From contig NC_016751.1 in assembly GCF_000255135.1 (NCBI RefSeq), positions 1,798,001 through 1,862,000 on the forward strand: DNA of 64,000 bases, read 5' to 3'. This DNA comes from Marinitoga piezophila KA3 (GTDB taxonomy: Bacteria; Thermotogota; Thermotogae; Petrotogales; Petrotogaceae). Below the pieces are notes generated by a model. The model did not search any database. It saw only the letters and a program-made list of their open reading frames with translations, and was not told the origin of the DNA. This document shows positions 52,940-62,704 of this stretch, one piece after another (positions within the stretch are counted from its first letter, which is position 1; each line of letters begins with the position of its first letter). The position numbers and the translations under genes are program-made.

Positions 52940-54919
52940 ATGACAATACTAAATCTAAGCGGAATTGTATTTGGTCTTGTGGGGATTGTATTTACAATCT
53001 TTTTAACCTTTAAAGTACTTGAAAATTCACCGGGAAACGAAAAAATGCAAAAAATTTCTGGTGCCATTCAGACAGGTGCAAGAGCATTTTTGATTTCAGA
53101 ATATAAAATCCTTTATGTAATTGTTGGAATAATATTTATATTATTGGGACTTACCAATGGCTGGATGATGGCGCTTGCATTTTTCCTGGGTGCAACCTTA
53201 TCAGTTTTATCAGGTTTCTTTGGTATGAGTATTGCTACAAAAACAAATACCAGAACAGCTCAGGGAGCAATTCATTCTTTGAGTAATGGATTAAAAATAG
53301 CATTTAATGGTGGAGCTATAATGGGAATGACAGTAGCTTCATTGGGATTATTTGGTTTAGGACTCGTTTTTTATCTCACAAATGGCGATACCATATCAAT
53401 GAGTGGCTATGCAATGGGAGCTTCATTGGTAGCGTTATTTGCAAGAGTTGGAGGAGGTATATTTACAAAAGCTGCAGATGTTGGTGCAGACCTTGTAGGA
53501 AAGACAGAAGCAGGAATTCCAGAAGACGACCCAAGAAATCCAGCTGTTATTGCTGATAATGTTGGTGATAATGTTGGTGACGTTGCTGGAATGGGAGCAG
53601 ATTTATATGAATCATTTGTAGGTTCAATATTCTCTGCTTCTGCATTAGGGGTTATATTATTCAGCGAAAAAGGTGCAACATTTCCATTTATTGTAGTATC
53701 AATAGGTATAATATCTGCAATTATAGGAATTTTGGTGTTTAATTTTAATCTAAAAGACAAAGAAAATGTAGATCCTTCAAAAGCTTTACATTTTGGAATG
53801 TATATAGCAAATATACTCACATTAATAGGAGTATTTTTTCTATCATTAATATTCTTAAAGACATTAAAACCTTTTTATGTTATATTTCTGGGGATGGTAG
53901 TGGGAATGTTAATAGGTTCAATAACAGAATACTATACAGCAAAAGAACCTGTAAAACATCTTGCTAAAAGTGCAGTAAGCGGAGCTGCGCCATTACTAAT
54001 AAATGGTATGGCTGTTGGTATGGAATCTACAGCTATTCCTGTAATATTAATATCTCTGGCAACAATAGTATCGTATAATCTTCTTGGATTATTTGGAATA
54101 GCGCTTGCAGGTGTAGGAATGCTTGCAACACTTGGAATTACTTTAGCAATAGATGCATATGGCCCTATTGCCGATAATGCAGGTGGTATTGCACAAATGG
54201 CAGAGCTTGAACCATATGTAAGAGAAAGAACCGATGCTTTAGATGCAGTTGGAAATACAACAGCTGCAATAGGTAAAGGATTTGCAATAGGTTCAGCTGC
54301 ATTAACTGCTTTAGCATTATTTGCTTCATATACAAAGGTTGTAAACCTTGAAATAATAGATCTTGCAAAATCGCAGGTATTTATAGGTGCATTAGTTGGT
54401 GGAATGTTACCATTTCTTTTTTCATCAATGGCAATGAAAGCTGTTGGTGATGCTGCAGAAATAATGGTTGAAGAAGTAAGAAGACAATTTAGAGAAATTG
54501 TAGGATTAATGGAAGGAAAAGCTGATCCTGATTATTCATCATGTGTTGCCATAGCAACAAAAGGCGCTTTGAAAAAAATGGTATTACCTTCATTATTAGC
54601 TGTATTTATGCCAATAATAATGTTCTTTATACTTGGAAAAGAGGCAGTAGCCGGTATGTTAGTTGGAACAACAGTATCAGGTGTAATGCTTGCAATATTC
54701 ATGGCAAATTCTGGTGGTGCATGGGACAATGCAAAAAAATATATTGAAACAGGCGAATTTGGCGGTAAAGGTTCATTTGCACATAAGGCAGCAGTTATTG
54801 GAGATACTGTAGGAGATCCATTTAAAGATACCGCAGGCCCTGCTATTAACATACTTATTAAATTAATGTCTATAGTTTCTATTGTTGTTATTCCTATATT
54901 AATAAAAATCTTTCAATAA
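52940..54919 (+). CDS. hppA: membrane-bound ion-pumping pyrophosphatase
   Basis: A 659-residue protein with about 16 membrane helices that couples PPi hydrolysis to H+ or Na+ export. Signature segments: the PPi-binding loop DVGADLVGKTEAGIPEDDPRNP (split here as DVGADLVGKTE and AGIPEDDPRNP, about 192-213), DNVGDNVGD, and GDTVGDPFKDTAGP near the end. GNTTAAIGKG has Ala where K+-independent enzymes have Lys, so K+ dependence is expected; Na+ transport is likely by analogy with Thermotoga. The ATG at 52940 follows AAGGAGGGG. The PFK homologue follows by 17 bp. Confidence 0.93.
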   Translation: MTILNLSGIVFGLVGIVFTIFLTFKVLENSPGNEKMQKISGAIQTGARAFLISEYKILYVIVGIIFILLGLTNGWMMALAFFLGATLSVLSGFFGMSIATKTNTRTAQGAIHSLSNGLKIAFNGGAIMGMTVASLGLFGLGLVFYLTNGDTISMSGYAMGASLVALFARVGGGIFTKAADVGADLVGKTEAGIPEDDPRNPAVIADNVGDNVGDVAGMGADLYESFVGSIFSASALGVILFSEKGATFPFIVVSIGIISAIIGILVFNFNLKDKENVDPSKALHFGMYIANILTLIGVFFLSLIFLKTLKPFYVIFLGMVVGMLIGSITEYYTAKEPVKHLAKSAVSGAAPLLINGMAVGMESTAIPVILISLATIVSYNLLGLFGIALAGVGMLATLGITLAIDAYGPIADNAGGIAQMAELEPYVRERTDALDAVGNTTAAIGKGFAIGSAALTALALFASYTKVVNLEIIDLAKSQVFIGALVGGMLPFLFSSMAMKAVGDAAEIMVEEVRRQFREIVGLMEGKADPDYSSCVAIATKGALKKMVLPSLLAVFMPIIMFFILGKEAVAGMLVGTTVSGVMLAIFMANSGGAWDNAKKYIETGEFGGKGSFAHKAAVIGDTVGDPFKDTAGPAINILIKLMSIVSIVVIPILIKIFQ

Positions 54920-54936
54920 ATGAAAGGGGGATTAAG

Positions 54937-55947
54937 ATGAAAAGAATAGCTGTTTTGAATGTAGGTGGAGATTGTCCGGGATTAAATTCTGCAATTAGAG
55001 CTTTAGTAAGAAAATCTGCAATTGAAGATATTGAAGTACTTGGAGTATATGATGGGTTTAAGGGATTTATTGAAGATAGGGTATTTATAATGACAAAAGA
55101 ACACGTTTCGGGTATCCTGGAAAGAGGAGGAACTATTTTAGGTTCTTCAAAATTCGATCCCACAAAAAATCCTGAAGACTTTAAAAAATTGAAAGATAAT
55201 TTTGAAAAATACCAGATTACAGCTTTTGTTATTATGAGTGGGCATACAGGAACATCAATAGCTTTAAAGCTTTCTGAAGAAGGTATGCCATCTGTAGTTA
55301 TTCCAGCAACAATAGACAATGATCTTCCATGGACAGATTTTAGCATAGGTTTCTTTACAGCATTGGAAACTGTTACTAAAACATTGGATGCACTTCATTC
55401 AACAGCAAGTGCAGGACATAGAGTTATTGTTGTTGAAGTTGCAGGTGATGAAGCAGGATGGCTTGCAACAATAGGAGGGTTAACAGGAGGAGCTGATTAT
55501 ATACTTATACCAGAAATTGAATTTAATCCGGAAAATTTATTAAAAAACATAAAGAAAAGATACGATGAAGGAAAAAAATTCTCAATAGTAGTAGTTGAAG
55601 AAAAATGCCCTCTTGACGAAAAATTAAAGGATATAAAAGAAAAGTTGCCAGAAGGTTCAACCCCTTCAGACATAATTTCAAAATATATAAAAGAAAAATT
55701 ACCAACAGTGGAATGTAGAAATGTAAACCTTGGATACATGCAAAGAGGTGGAGCACCTGTTTCATTTGATAGGCTTATTGCTACAATGTTCTCAACAGCG
55801 GCAATAGAATATGTTAAAAAAGGAAAAGTTAATGTAGCTTTATCTTTAAAAGGATTTGAAATTACAGATGTACCATTCTCAAAAGAATTGTTAGAAAATA
55901 AAGATATTGAACCAAAAATATATGATATGGCTAAAATATTCTTTTAA
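54937..55947 (+). CDS. phosphofructokinase-family protein with altered donor and substrate sites
   Basis: A 336-residue PFK-A fold protein closest in style to group III enzymes (GGDCPGLNSAIR, GGTILGSSKFDP). TIDND with catalytic Asp127 and Arg162 are kept. The donor loop GGDG(S)/GGDD(T) is SGHTGT (His103, Thr104), position 124 is Ala (Gly in ATP enzymes, Lys in PPi enzymes), and MGR is AGD (Asp171). These are residues known from E. coli PFK to bind Mg-nucleotide and fructose-6-phosphate. It may be inactive, or use another donor or sugar. Directly downstream of hppA; terminator follows. Confidence 0.85.
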   Translation: MKRIAVLNVGGDCPGLNSAIRALVRKSAIEDIEVLGVYDGFKGFIEDRVFIMTKEHVSGILERGGTILGSSKFDPTKNPEDFKKLKDNFEKYQITAFVIMSGHTGTSIALKLSEEGMPSVVIPATIDNDLPWTDFSIGFFTALETVTKTLDALHSTASAGHRVIVVEVAGDEAGWLATIGGLTGGADYILIPEIEFNPENLLKNIKKRYDEGKKFSIVVVEEKCPLDEKLKDIKEKLPEGSTPSDIISKYIKEKLPTVECRNVNLGYMQRGGAPVSFDRLIATMFSTAAIEYVKKGKVNVALSLKGFEITDVPFSKELLENKDIEPKIYDMAKIFF

Positions 55948-55955
55948 TTAAGTAA

Positions 55956-55994
55956 AAAATATTGGGCAGCTTAACAGCTGTCCAATATTTTTTT
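55956..55994 (+). terminator. terminator after the PFK homologue
   Basis: AAAATATTGG plus CAGCT (55956-55971) pair with AGCTG plus CCAATATTTT (55976-55991) with one mismatch, followed by further Ts. A TATAAT box for the next gene follows at 55999-56004. Confidence 0.85.
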
Positions 55995-56026
55995 ATGGTA
56001 TAATATGGATAGAAGGCGGTGATAAA

Positions 56027-58099
56027 ATGAAAAAACCACATTTTTATTTTCTTCTATTTCTGTTAATAATAAGTATAATATCTTTTATTAATATTAATTA
56101 TGCTTATTATATAATGGAAGGTTTAACTTCCATATTACTTGTTTTTTTAGCAGCATTTTCTGTAAAATATGTAAATAAATTTTTTACCGCCGGAATAATA
56201 ATGTTTTTAGTAGAAAACACCCTTGAAATTATAAATGAATTTAAACCTTTTAATATCTTTTTCTGGCAAAATATTTTAATTATATATGGAACAGTATTTT
56301 TGATGTTTGGATTGTATAAATTCTATAAAAAATATTTTGAATTAGAAAAAACATTCAACGGAATATTTAAGCGTTCAAACGAGGCCATATTTTTCTGGGG
56401 TAAAGACAAAAAATTAATAAAAGCCAATCCAAGAGCAGCAAAATTATTGGGATATAATTCACCTGAAGAAATGGTTGGGATGGAAGTTGAAAAACACGTC
56501 TTTAAGGAAGATTATGAACATGTAAATAAAATAAAAAAACTTTTGGATAATAAAGAAGAAATTGAACCGTATGAAAGGAAATATAAAACATTAAATGGAG
56601 AAATAAAATGGGTTGAAGTTCATGCAATAAATGTTCAGGAAGGAAATGGTGAATATTATTTCCAGGAAATTGATCATGAAATAACTGACAGAAAAAAACT
56701 TGAAGAACAATTATATAGAGAAAAAGAAAAATTCAGAATGTATTTTGAATATGCACAGGTAATGTATGTTATTCTTGATAAAAATGGAAATATAGAAGAC
56801 TTAAATCTCAAAGCCTGTGAAATATTAAAAGTAAAAAAAGAAGAGGTTATAGGAGAAAATTGGTTTGAAAATTTTATACCGGAAAATATTAGAGATGAAG
56901 TAAAAGAAGTTTTTAATAAAATAATGTCCGGTGAGCTTGAGGGTGTAGAGTATTTTGAAAACGAAATAATAACAAAAGATGGGGAAATATTAAATATATC
57001 CTGGCATAATACATATTTACTAGATGAAGATGGAAATATAGATAAGACATTTAGCTCAGGGCTTGATATAACAGCAGAAAAGAAATATCTTGAGACACTA
57101 AAATACAATGCAAAATTCGCAACAAAATTTCTTAATCTAAACAATGAAATTCTGACAAAACCATGGAATGAAAGTATGTATCAATTAATATTGGATACGG
57201 TAATAGATATTATCCCATCTGCAGAAGCAGGTAGTTTACTTACAATAGAGGAAAATCAAAGAATATTCACATATAAAGCTGTTCAGGGGTATAACTTTGA
57301 AAAATTAAAAGAAATAAAGTACCCGGAATTACCGCTAAGCATAAAAAAGCCAATAATTATAGATGATTGGGATGATATATATATTCCACCAAAATACGAA
57401 TATGAATTACTTATAAAATACGGAAGATTAAAAGAGATAAAACAGAGTTTAATCATACCTTTTTATTTAAGAGGAAAATTATATGGCTTACTTACACTGG
57501 ATATCTTTGATGAAAAAAAGAAATTTTCAGATATAGATCTTAATTTTGCCAATATAATAAAAAGTAATCTTGAATATCTAATTTTAAAAGTATTCCTTGA
57601 ATTACAGCTGAAAAAATCAGCAGAACTTGATTATTTAACCGGGATATACAACAGGCAGGCATTCTTTTCAAGAGTGAAAATGATGATGTCATACCTGTCA
57701 AGACACAACAGCAGTAGAATGGGATTGTTGTATATAGACATAGATAAATTTAAACATATTAACGATACATATGGACATAAAGTAGGAGATGAAGTTTTAA
57801 AATTCTTTGTAAAACAGGTTTCCTCAATGATTAGAGAAAGCGATTTATTTGGAAGAATAGGCGGAGATGAATTTACCGTCGCTTTAATGGATACAGATAA
57901 AGAGGGAATAGAATCATTTATTTCACGAATGAAAAAAGTTTTCAAAGAAAAACCGTTTATTTTTGAGGATATAAAAATAAATATAAGTTCAAGTATTGGA
58001 TATAGTATATATCCAGATGAAGGAAAAAACATTGATATTTTACTTGATATTGCTGATAAAAGAATGTATATAAATAAAAGAAAAAAGCCGGAGGAATAA
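56027..58099 (+). CDS. PAS-PAS-GAF diguanylate cyclase, membrane-anchored
   Basis: A 690-residue protein. Three or so N-terminal hydrophobic helices (residues 5-110), PAS domain (about 118-225), second PAS (about 230-350), GAF (about 370-525) and GGDEF domain (about 535-690). The catalytic motif RIGGDEF is intact (GGDEF starts at residue 612), and RESD five residues before it is a complete RxxD inhibitory site. It should make cyclic di-GMP with product inhibition. GGCGGTGAT precedes the ATG. ABC-F follows by 2 bp. Confidence 0.9.
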   Translation: MKKPHFYFLLFLLIISIISFININYAYYIMEGLTSILLVFLAAFSVKYVNKFFTAGIIMFLVENTLEIINEFKPFNIFFWQNILIIYGTVFLMFGLYKFYKKYFELEKTFNGIFKRSNEAIFFWGKDKKLIKANPRAAKLLGYNSPEEMVGMEVEKHVFKEDYEHVNKIKKLLDNKEEIEPYERKYKTLNGEIKWVEVHAINVQEGNGEYYFQEIDHEITDRKKLEEQLYREKEKFRMYFEYAQVMYVILDKNGNIEDLNLKACEILKVKKEEVIGENWFENFIPENIRDEVKEVFNKIMSGELEGVEYFENEIITKDGEILNISWHNTYLLDEDGNIDKTFSSGLDITAEKKYLETLKYNAKFATKFLNLNNEILTKPWNESMYQLILDTVIDIIPSAEAGSLLTIEENQRIFTYKAVQGYNFEKLKEIKYPELPLSIKKPIIIDDWDDIYIPPKYEYELLIKYGRLKEIKQSLIIPFYLRGKLYGLLTLDIFDEKKKFSDIDLNFANIIKSNLEYLILKVFLELQLKKSAELDYLTGIYNRQAFFSRVKMMMSYLSRHNSSRMGLLYIDIDKFKHINDTYGHKVGDEVLKFFVKQVSSMIRESDLFGRIGGDEFTVALMDTDKEGIESFISRMKKVFKEKPFIFEDIKINISSSIGYSIYPDEGKNIDILLDIADKRMYINKRKKPEE

Positions 58100-58101
58100 A
58101 T

Positions 58102-59898
58102 ATGCTACTAAAAGTTGAGGATATATCGTATAATTTTGGTACTCAAGATCTTTTTTACGATGTTTCATTTTCAATTTATGAGCACGATAGAATAGCTTTA
58201 ATAGGTCCAAATGGTTCAGGAAAAACAACATTATTAAGAATATTAAATGATGAATTAGAGCCATTAGAAGGAAATATAATAAAAAACAAAAATCTAAAAA
58301 TAGGATTTTTAAAACAATTTAGAGCAGACGAAATGGATTTAAATCTATATGAATACGTTTTAAAAGAAATTGAATCAAATATAAAAGAAGAAATGAAAAA
58401 TAAAATAGTTCGTTCTGTATTAAAAGGAATGGGATTTGAGGAAGAAGAGTGGAATAGAAAAATCAGCACATTAAGTGGTGGAGAATTAACGCGTTTAGCC
58501 TTAGGAAGAGTATTGGCTGGAGATTATAATCTTTTAATTTTAGATGAGCCAACAAACCATCTTGATATTTATTCTATTAATTGGCTGATAAATTATTTAA
58601 AAAATTACAAAGGTGCAATGATATTTGTTTCTCATGACAGAAAATTCATAAAAGAATTAGCAAATCGCTTTTTTGAAATAAATAATTTTAAATTATGGGA
58701 TTTTCATGGAAAATATGAAGAATATTTAAAATTAAGGGAAAATATGCTTATAAACATAGAAAATAGAAAGAAAAATCTGGAAAAGGAAATAGAAAGATTA
58801 AACAGAATGATAGAGCGTTTCCGAAAATGGGGAACCGAAAAAATGATGAAACAGGCCAAGTTCAGGGAAATGTTAAGAGATAAATTACTTAAAGAATATG
58901 AAGAAATAGATTCCTTAAAAGAAGAACAGGTAATAAAAATAAAGATTCCTGAACCAAAAAGAACGGGATATAAAGTATTGGAAGTTAAAAATCTTGAGTT
59001 TTCATATGATAAAAAAACAATTTTAAACAATATATCCTTTGAAATAAATGAAAAAGAAAAAATAACAATAATAGGAAAAAACGGTTCTGGAAAATCAACA
59101 TTATTAAAATTATTAATGGGAAAATTAAAAACTGAAAAAGGGAAAATAAATTGGGGATATAACATAAAAATCGGATATCTTGATCAGGTTATTTCTTCTT
59201 TGGGAAAAGAAAAGGATATTATGAGTGTAATATGGGAAGATGTACCTGAGTGGCAGGATTTTGAAGTAAGAAAATATCTTGGAAGATTCGGCTTTTCGGG
59301 AGATAATGTATTTAAAAGTATTAAAAATCTCAGTGGTGGGGAATTAACCAGACTTGCGCTGGCAAAAGTAATACTTCAAAAACCAAATGTGCTTATACTT
59401 GATGAACCTACCAATCATCTTGATATTTTTACAGTTCAAACCCTTGAAGAAACATTAAAAGAATTTAAAGGTTCAATTATTATGGTTTCGCATGATGAGA
59501 AACTAATAAAAAACATAACAGATAGATTTTTTGTAATAAAAAACGGGTATATTAAAGAGTATAGTAAATTTGAAGATATAATAAACGAACAGCAAAATGA
59601 AACATTTAAAATAAAAAAATCCTCTTCTGAGAATCTTGAATATAAAGAAGCCAAAAGGATAAAAAATAGAATAAAAACACTGGAAAGAAAAAAAATAAAT
59701 CTTGAAAAAGAATTTGAAGAATTAATAGAAAAGATTGAAAAAATTGAAAATGAAATGGTAAAATATTCTCAAAACTATCAAAAATTAATGGAACTTGAAA
59801 ATGAAAAACAACAACTTGAAAAAAGAATGGATGAAATAACCTTAGAAGAAGATGAAATAAATAAAGAACTAAAAGAATTAGTAAAAATTGGAGGATGA
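58102..59898 (+). CDS. ABC-F family ATPase
   Basis: A 598-residue protein with two ABC domains in one chain and no membrane segment: Walker A GPNGSGKTT (about 36) and GKNGSGKST (about 331), signatures LSGGELTRLALGRV and LSGGELTRLALAKV, both with LDEPTNHLDI. The domains are joined by a charged linker, and a C-terminal coiled coil (about 525-595) follows. ABC-F proteins bind the ribosomal E site, aiding translation or protecting against antibiotics; which type this is cannot be told. Confidence 0.9.
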   Translation: MLLKVEDISYNFGTQDLFYDVSFSIYEHDRIALIGPNGSGKTTLLRILNDELEPLEGNIIKNKNLKIGFLKQFRADEMDLNLYEYVLKEIESNIKEEMKNKIVRSVLKGMGFEEEEWNRKISTLSGGELTRLALGRVLAGDYNLLILDEPTNHLDIYSINWLINYLKNYKGAMIFVSHDRKFIKELANRFFEINNFKLWDFHGKYEEYLKLRENMLINIENRKKNLEKEIERLNRMIERFRKWGTEKMMKQAKFREMLRDKLLKEYEEIDSLKEEQVIKIKIPEPKRTGYKVLEVKNLEFSYDKKTILNNISFEINEKEKITIIGKNGSGKSTLLKLLMGKLKTEKGKINWGYNIKIGYLDQVISSLGKEKDIMSVIWEDVPEWQDFEVRKYLGRFGFSGDNVFKSIKNLSGGELTRLALAKVILQKPNVLILDEPTNHLDIFTVQTLEETLKEFKGSIIMVSHDEKLIKNITDRFFVIKNGYIKEYSKFEDIINEQQNETFKIKKSSSENLEYKEAKRIKNRIKTLERKKINLEKEFEELIEKIEKIENEMVKYSQNYQKLMELENEKQQLEKRMDEITLEEDEINKELKELVKIGG

Positions 59899-59902
59899 TT
59901 GC

Positions 59903-61897
59903 ATGAATTATTTCGGAATATATTCCGATCAAAGCGAAAACTTTTTAATGCCAGTAAATCCCAAAGTTGGTGACGAAATAACAATAAAAATAAGAATACC
60001 AAAAAAATATGGTAAAGTAAAGGGGAGATTAAATTTTCTTGTTCAAAAGCATCATAATAAATACAAACATACAGTAATGCACCTTGAAAAAGAAGATGAA
60101 TACTTTAAATATTTCAGTACAAAGTTTAAATTAACAGAAAGGATTATACGCTATCATTTTGAAATACATTTTGAAAACGATAACAGAACAATAAAATACG
60201 ATTCGAGAGGAATAGTTGAGCACAGGCACGTAGAAGATTTTATTATAATTCCAAATTTTGAAGTGCCAGAATGGTCAATAGGAGCAATTTACTATCAAAT
60301 ATTCCCGGATAGATTTAACAACGGAGACAAAACAAATGATCCAGTAGATGGCGAATATATATATGATGGTGAAAAAATAAGAAAAAAAGAATGGAATGAA
60401 TATCCACATCCTACAAAAGGACACACAGAATTTTATGGTGGGGATATACAGGGAATAATAGATAAACTGGACTATTTGAAGGAATTAGGAATAGAAGTAA
60501 TATATTTAAATCCAATATTTGTATCTCCAAGTCCTCATAAATACGATACACAGGATTATGAACATATAGATCCCCATTTAGGAGTAATAGTAGAAGATAC
60601 AGAGGATTTAACAGAAAAATACAAAATAAGAACAACATCTAAAAAAAATCTTGAAGCCAGTGATAAACTGTTTGCTAAATTAGTTGAAGAAGCTCATAAA
60701 AGAAATATAAAAATAATTCTTGATGGTGTATTTAATCATTGTGGTTCATATCATAAATGGGTAAATGAATATAAAATATATGGTGAAGATGTTGGCGTTG
60801 CAAATAACAAAGAAGTGCCAGAAAGCGAATACTTTTATTGGGACAAAAATAATGAATATGAAGGCTGGTGGGGATATAAATCACTTCCGAAGTTAAATTA
60901 CGACAAAACATTATTACTATGGAAATACATATCTCAAATCGGGGAAAAATGGGTTTCATATCCGTATAATGCTGACGGTTGGAGATTAGATGTTGCAAGA
61001 GATTTAGGAAAAACAAAACAGGTCAATAAAAATTTCTGGAAATATTTCAGAACAATTGTAAAAAGGAAAAATCCTGAAAGCATAATATTTGCTGAAGATT
61101 ATGAATCTCCTAAAGAATGGATTGAGAATTTATCATGGGATGGTATAATGAATTATATTGGAGCTATGGATCCTATAAGTTACTTTTTAACCGGTATGGA
61201 AAAACATAATGATGATTACAAGCCAGAATTGTTGGGAAATTCTGAATGGTTTATTGAACAATTGCGTTGGGCATGGAGTCAAATGCCAATGAATTCAAAA
61301 TATTTGTCCATGAATCAATTGAGCAATCACGATCATTCAAGATGGGCAACAAGAACTACTAAAAAAGTAGGAAGGAGTTATTCCTTAGGTCCAGAGGAAG
61401 CTGAAAAAGGTATAGATTGGGATATCTTTAAAATTGGAATTATAATGTTATTTACATTGCCGGGTTCTCCGGGAATATATTATGGTGATGAAATAGGATT
61501 GCCAGGCTGGACAGATCCTGACAATAGAAGAACATTTCCATGGGATAAATTAAAGGAAAAAGAATCGCAGGAAAAACTGAATTTTTTTAAAGAAGTAATT
61601 GATTTTTATAAAAAACACCCGGTTTTGAGAAATGGTTCAATAGAATTTTTAAAATGGGAAAAGGATTTTGTTTCTTATGGAATATGGAATAATGACGAAA
61701 AAATTGTTGTAATTGTGAATATATCAGATAAAGATAAAGACTTTGAAATTCCAGTATGGTTATGCGAAGTAAAAGAAAAGAAAATGAAAAAAGGCATATC
61801 AATAAAAAATAATGAAATTGATGAAATAAATGTGGAAAACGGGAGTATAAAAGGTACAATAAACAAAAAAAGTTTTATTATTTTTCTTGGAAAATAA
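59903..61897 (+). CDS. GH13 alpha-amylase-family glycosidase (neopullulanase/cyclomaltodextrinase-like)
   Basis: A 664-residue protein. N-terminal beta domain (about 1-115), then the TIM barrel beginning WSIGAIYYQIFPDRFNNGD. The four GH13 regions include DGVFNHCG, GWRLDVARD with nucleophile Asp363, IFAEDYE with acid/base Glu398, and LSNHDHSR with Asp477. The C-terminal domain starts near 590. No signal peptide, so it acts on imported maltodextrins. The start is ATG at 59903, 5 bp after the ABC-F stop, with GGAGG inside that gene's end. Confidence 0.88.
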   Translation: MNYFGIYSDQSENFLMPVNPKVGDEITIKIRIPKKYGKVKGRLNFLVQKHHNKYKHTVMHLEKEDEYFKYFSTKFKLTERIIRYHFEIHFENDNRTIKYDSRGIVEHRHVEDFIIIPNFEVPEWSIGAIYYQIFPDRFNNGDKTNDPVDGEYIYDGEKIRKKEWNEYPHPTKGHTEFYGGDIQGIIDKLDYLKELGIEVIYLNPIFVSPSPHKYDTQDYEHIDPHLGVIVEDTEDLTEKYKIRTTSKKNLEASDKLFAKLVEEAHKRNIKIILDGVFNHCGSYHKWVNEYKIYGEDVGVANNKEVPESEYFYWDKNNEYEGWWGYKSLPKLNYDKTLLLWKYISQIGEKWVSYPYNADGWRLDVARDLGKTKQVNKNFWKYFRTIVKRKNPESIIFAEDYESPKEWIENLSWDGIMNYIGAMDPISYFLTGMEKHNDDYKPELLGNSEWFIEQLRWAWSQMPMNSKYLSMNQLSNHDHSRWATRTTKKVGRSYSLGPEEAEKGIDWDIFKIGIIMLFTLPGSPGIYYGDEIGLPGWTDPDNRRTFPWDKLKEKESQEKLNFFKEVIDFYKKHPVLRNGSIEFLKWEKDFVSYGIWNNDEKIVVIVNISDKDKDFEIPVWLCEVKEKKMKKGISIKNNEIDEINVENGSIKGTINKKSFIIFLGK

Positions 61898-61946
61898 TAA
61901 AAATGTGTTATAATATGTATAAAGGAAAATGAGAGGAGGAAAAAAC

Positions 61947-62261
61947 ATGAAAAAAGAAATTTATGGAAACAGTGCAACAATATTTCTTCAAGGCAGAATT
62001 GATATAACTAATTCAGAAGAATTAAGGGATGAACTAAACGAATTAGCAGAAAACGGAATAAAAAGAATATTTATTGATATGTCAAAACTTGACTATATAG
62101 ATAGTAGTGGATTGGGTAGAATATTATATTTCTTTATGAACTACAAGAAAAAAGGTGGTTCAATGGAATTGCATAATGTAAGAAATGAAAACGTGAAAAA
62201 AGTAATTGAAATAGTAAAATTAGATAAAATCATCCCTGTAAGAGAATATGATGTTGAATAA
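61947..62261 (+). CDS. STAS-domain protein (anti-sigma-factor-antagonist type), copy 2
   Basis: A 104-residue STAS domain with LDYIDSSGLGRIL; the Ser at about residue 53 is the usual phosphorylation site. It reads as a normal SpoIIAA/RsbV-type antagonist. The ATG at 61947 follows GAGGAGGAA. TATAAT at 61909-61914 may be a separate promoter. It shares the family, but little sequence beyond the motif, with the copy at 52.5 kb. Confidence 0.85.
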   Translation: MKKEIYGNSATIFLQGRIDITNSEELRDELNELAENGIKRIFIDMSKLDYIDSSGLGRILYFFMNYKKKGGSMELHNVRNENVKKVIEIVKLDKIIPVREYDVE

Positions 62262-62272
62262 ATTTGAATTCT

Positions 62273-62301
62273 AAAGCTGCTTTAAAGCAGCTTTTTTTAT
62301 T
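62273..62301 (+). terminator. terminator after STAS copy 2
   Basis: AAAGCTGC (62273-62280) pairs with GCAGCTTT (62287-62294), 6-nt loop, then TTTTT. Confidence 0.85.
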
Positions 62302-62367
62302 TTTATAAAAATTTTACATAAATAGACTTTTAGATTTAACCCAAATATGGCATAAATTATCTGTAAA

Positions 62368-62386
62368 TATATACAAATTGTATATA
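62368..62386. promoter_or_regulatory. perfect inverted repeat upstream of the glutaredoxin gene
   Basis: TATATACAAATTGTATATA is a 9+1+9 perfect inverted repeat, ending a few bases before the AAGGAGGGG ribosome binding site. It could be an operator overlapping the promoter or start region (inference). Confidence 0.4.
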
Positions 62387-62402
62387 AAGGAGGGGTATAA
62401 TA

Positions 62403-62642
62403 ATGCCACATGTAAAAATAGCAATATACACAACATCCAGATGTCCATGGTGTAGAAAAGCAAAAAATTATTTCAAGCAATTGGGTATTCCTTTTAAAGA
62501 ATATAATGTTGAAAAGGATCAAAAGGCAGCTGAAAGAATGGTGAGAAAAACAGGGCAAATGGGTGTTCCTGTAATTGAAATAGGAAATCAGACAATTGTA
62601 GGATTTGACAAAGCAAAAATTGAAAGATTGCTTGGAATATAA
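62403..62642 (+). CDS. glutaredoxin-like thiol-disulfide protein
   Basis: A 79-residue thioredoxin-fold protein. The redox motif CPWC (residues 14-17, TSRCPWCRKA) and the cis-Pro segment GVPVIEIGNQTIVGF are plain. It belongs to the small glutaredoxin/NrdH-like group common in anaerobes, which may be reduced by a thioredoxin reductase. Monocistronic with AAAGGAGGGG upstream and a very strong terminator. Confidence 0.92.
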   Translation: MPHVKIAIYTTSRCPWCRKAKNYFKQLGIPFKEYNVEKDQKAAERMVRKTGQMGVPVIEIGNQTIVGFDKAKIERLLGI

Positions 62643-62644
62643 GT

Positions 62645-62700
62645 TAAAACAAAAGAAGTCCGCTTCACTAATTTTGGTGAAGCGGACTTCTTTTGTTTTA
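62645..62700. terminator. very long terminator hairpin after the glutaredoxin gene
   Basis: A 24-bp perfect stem (62645-62668 with 62677-62700; core GAAGTCCGCTTCAC), 8-nt loop, A-rich left and T-rich right arm. It insulates the glutaredoxin transcript from the RNA region that follows. Confidence 0.88.
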
Positions 62701-62704
62701 GGTT

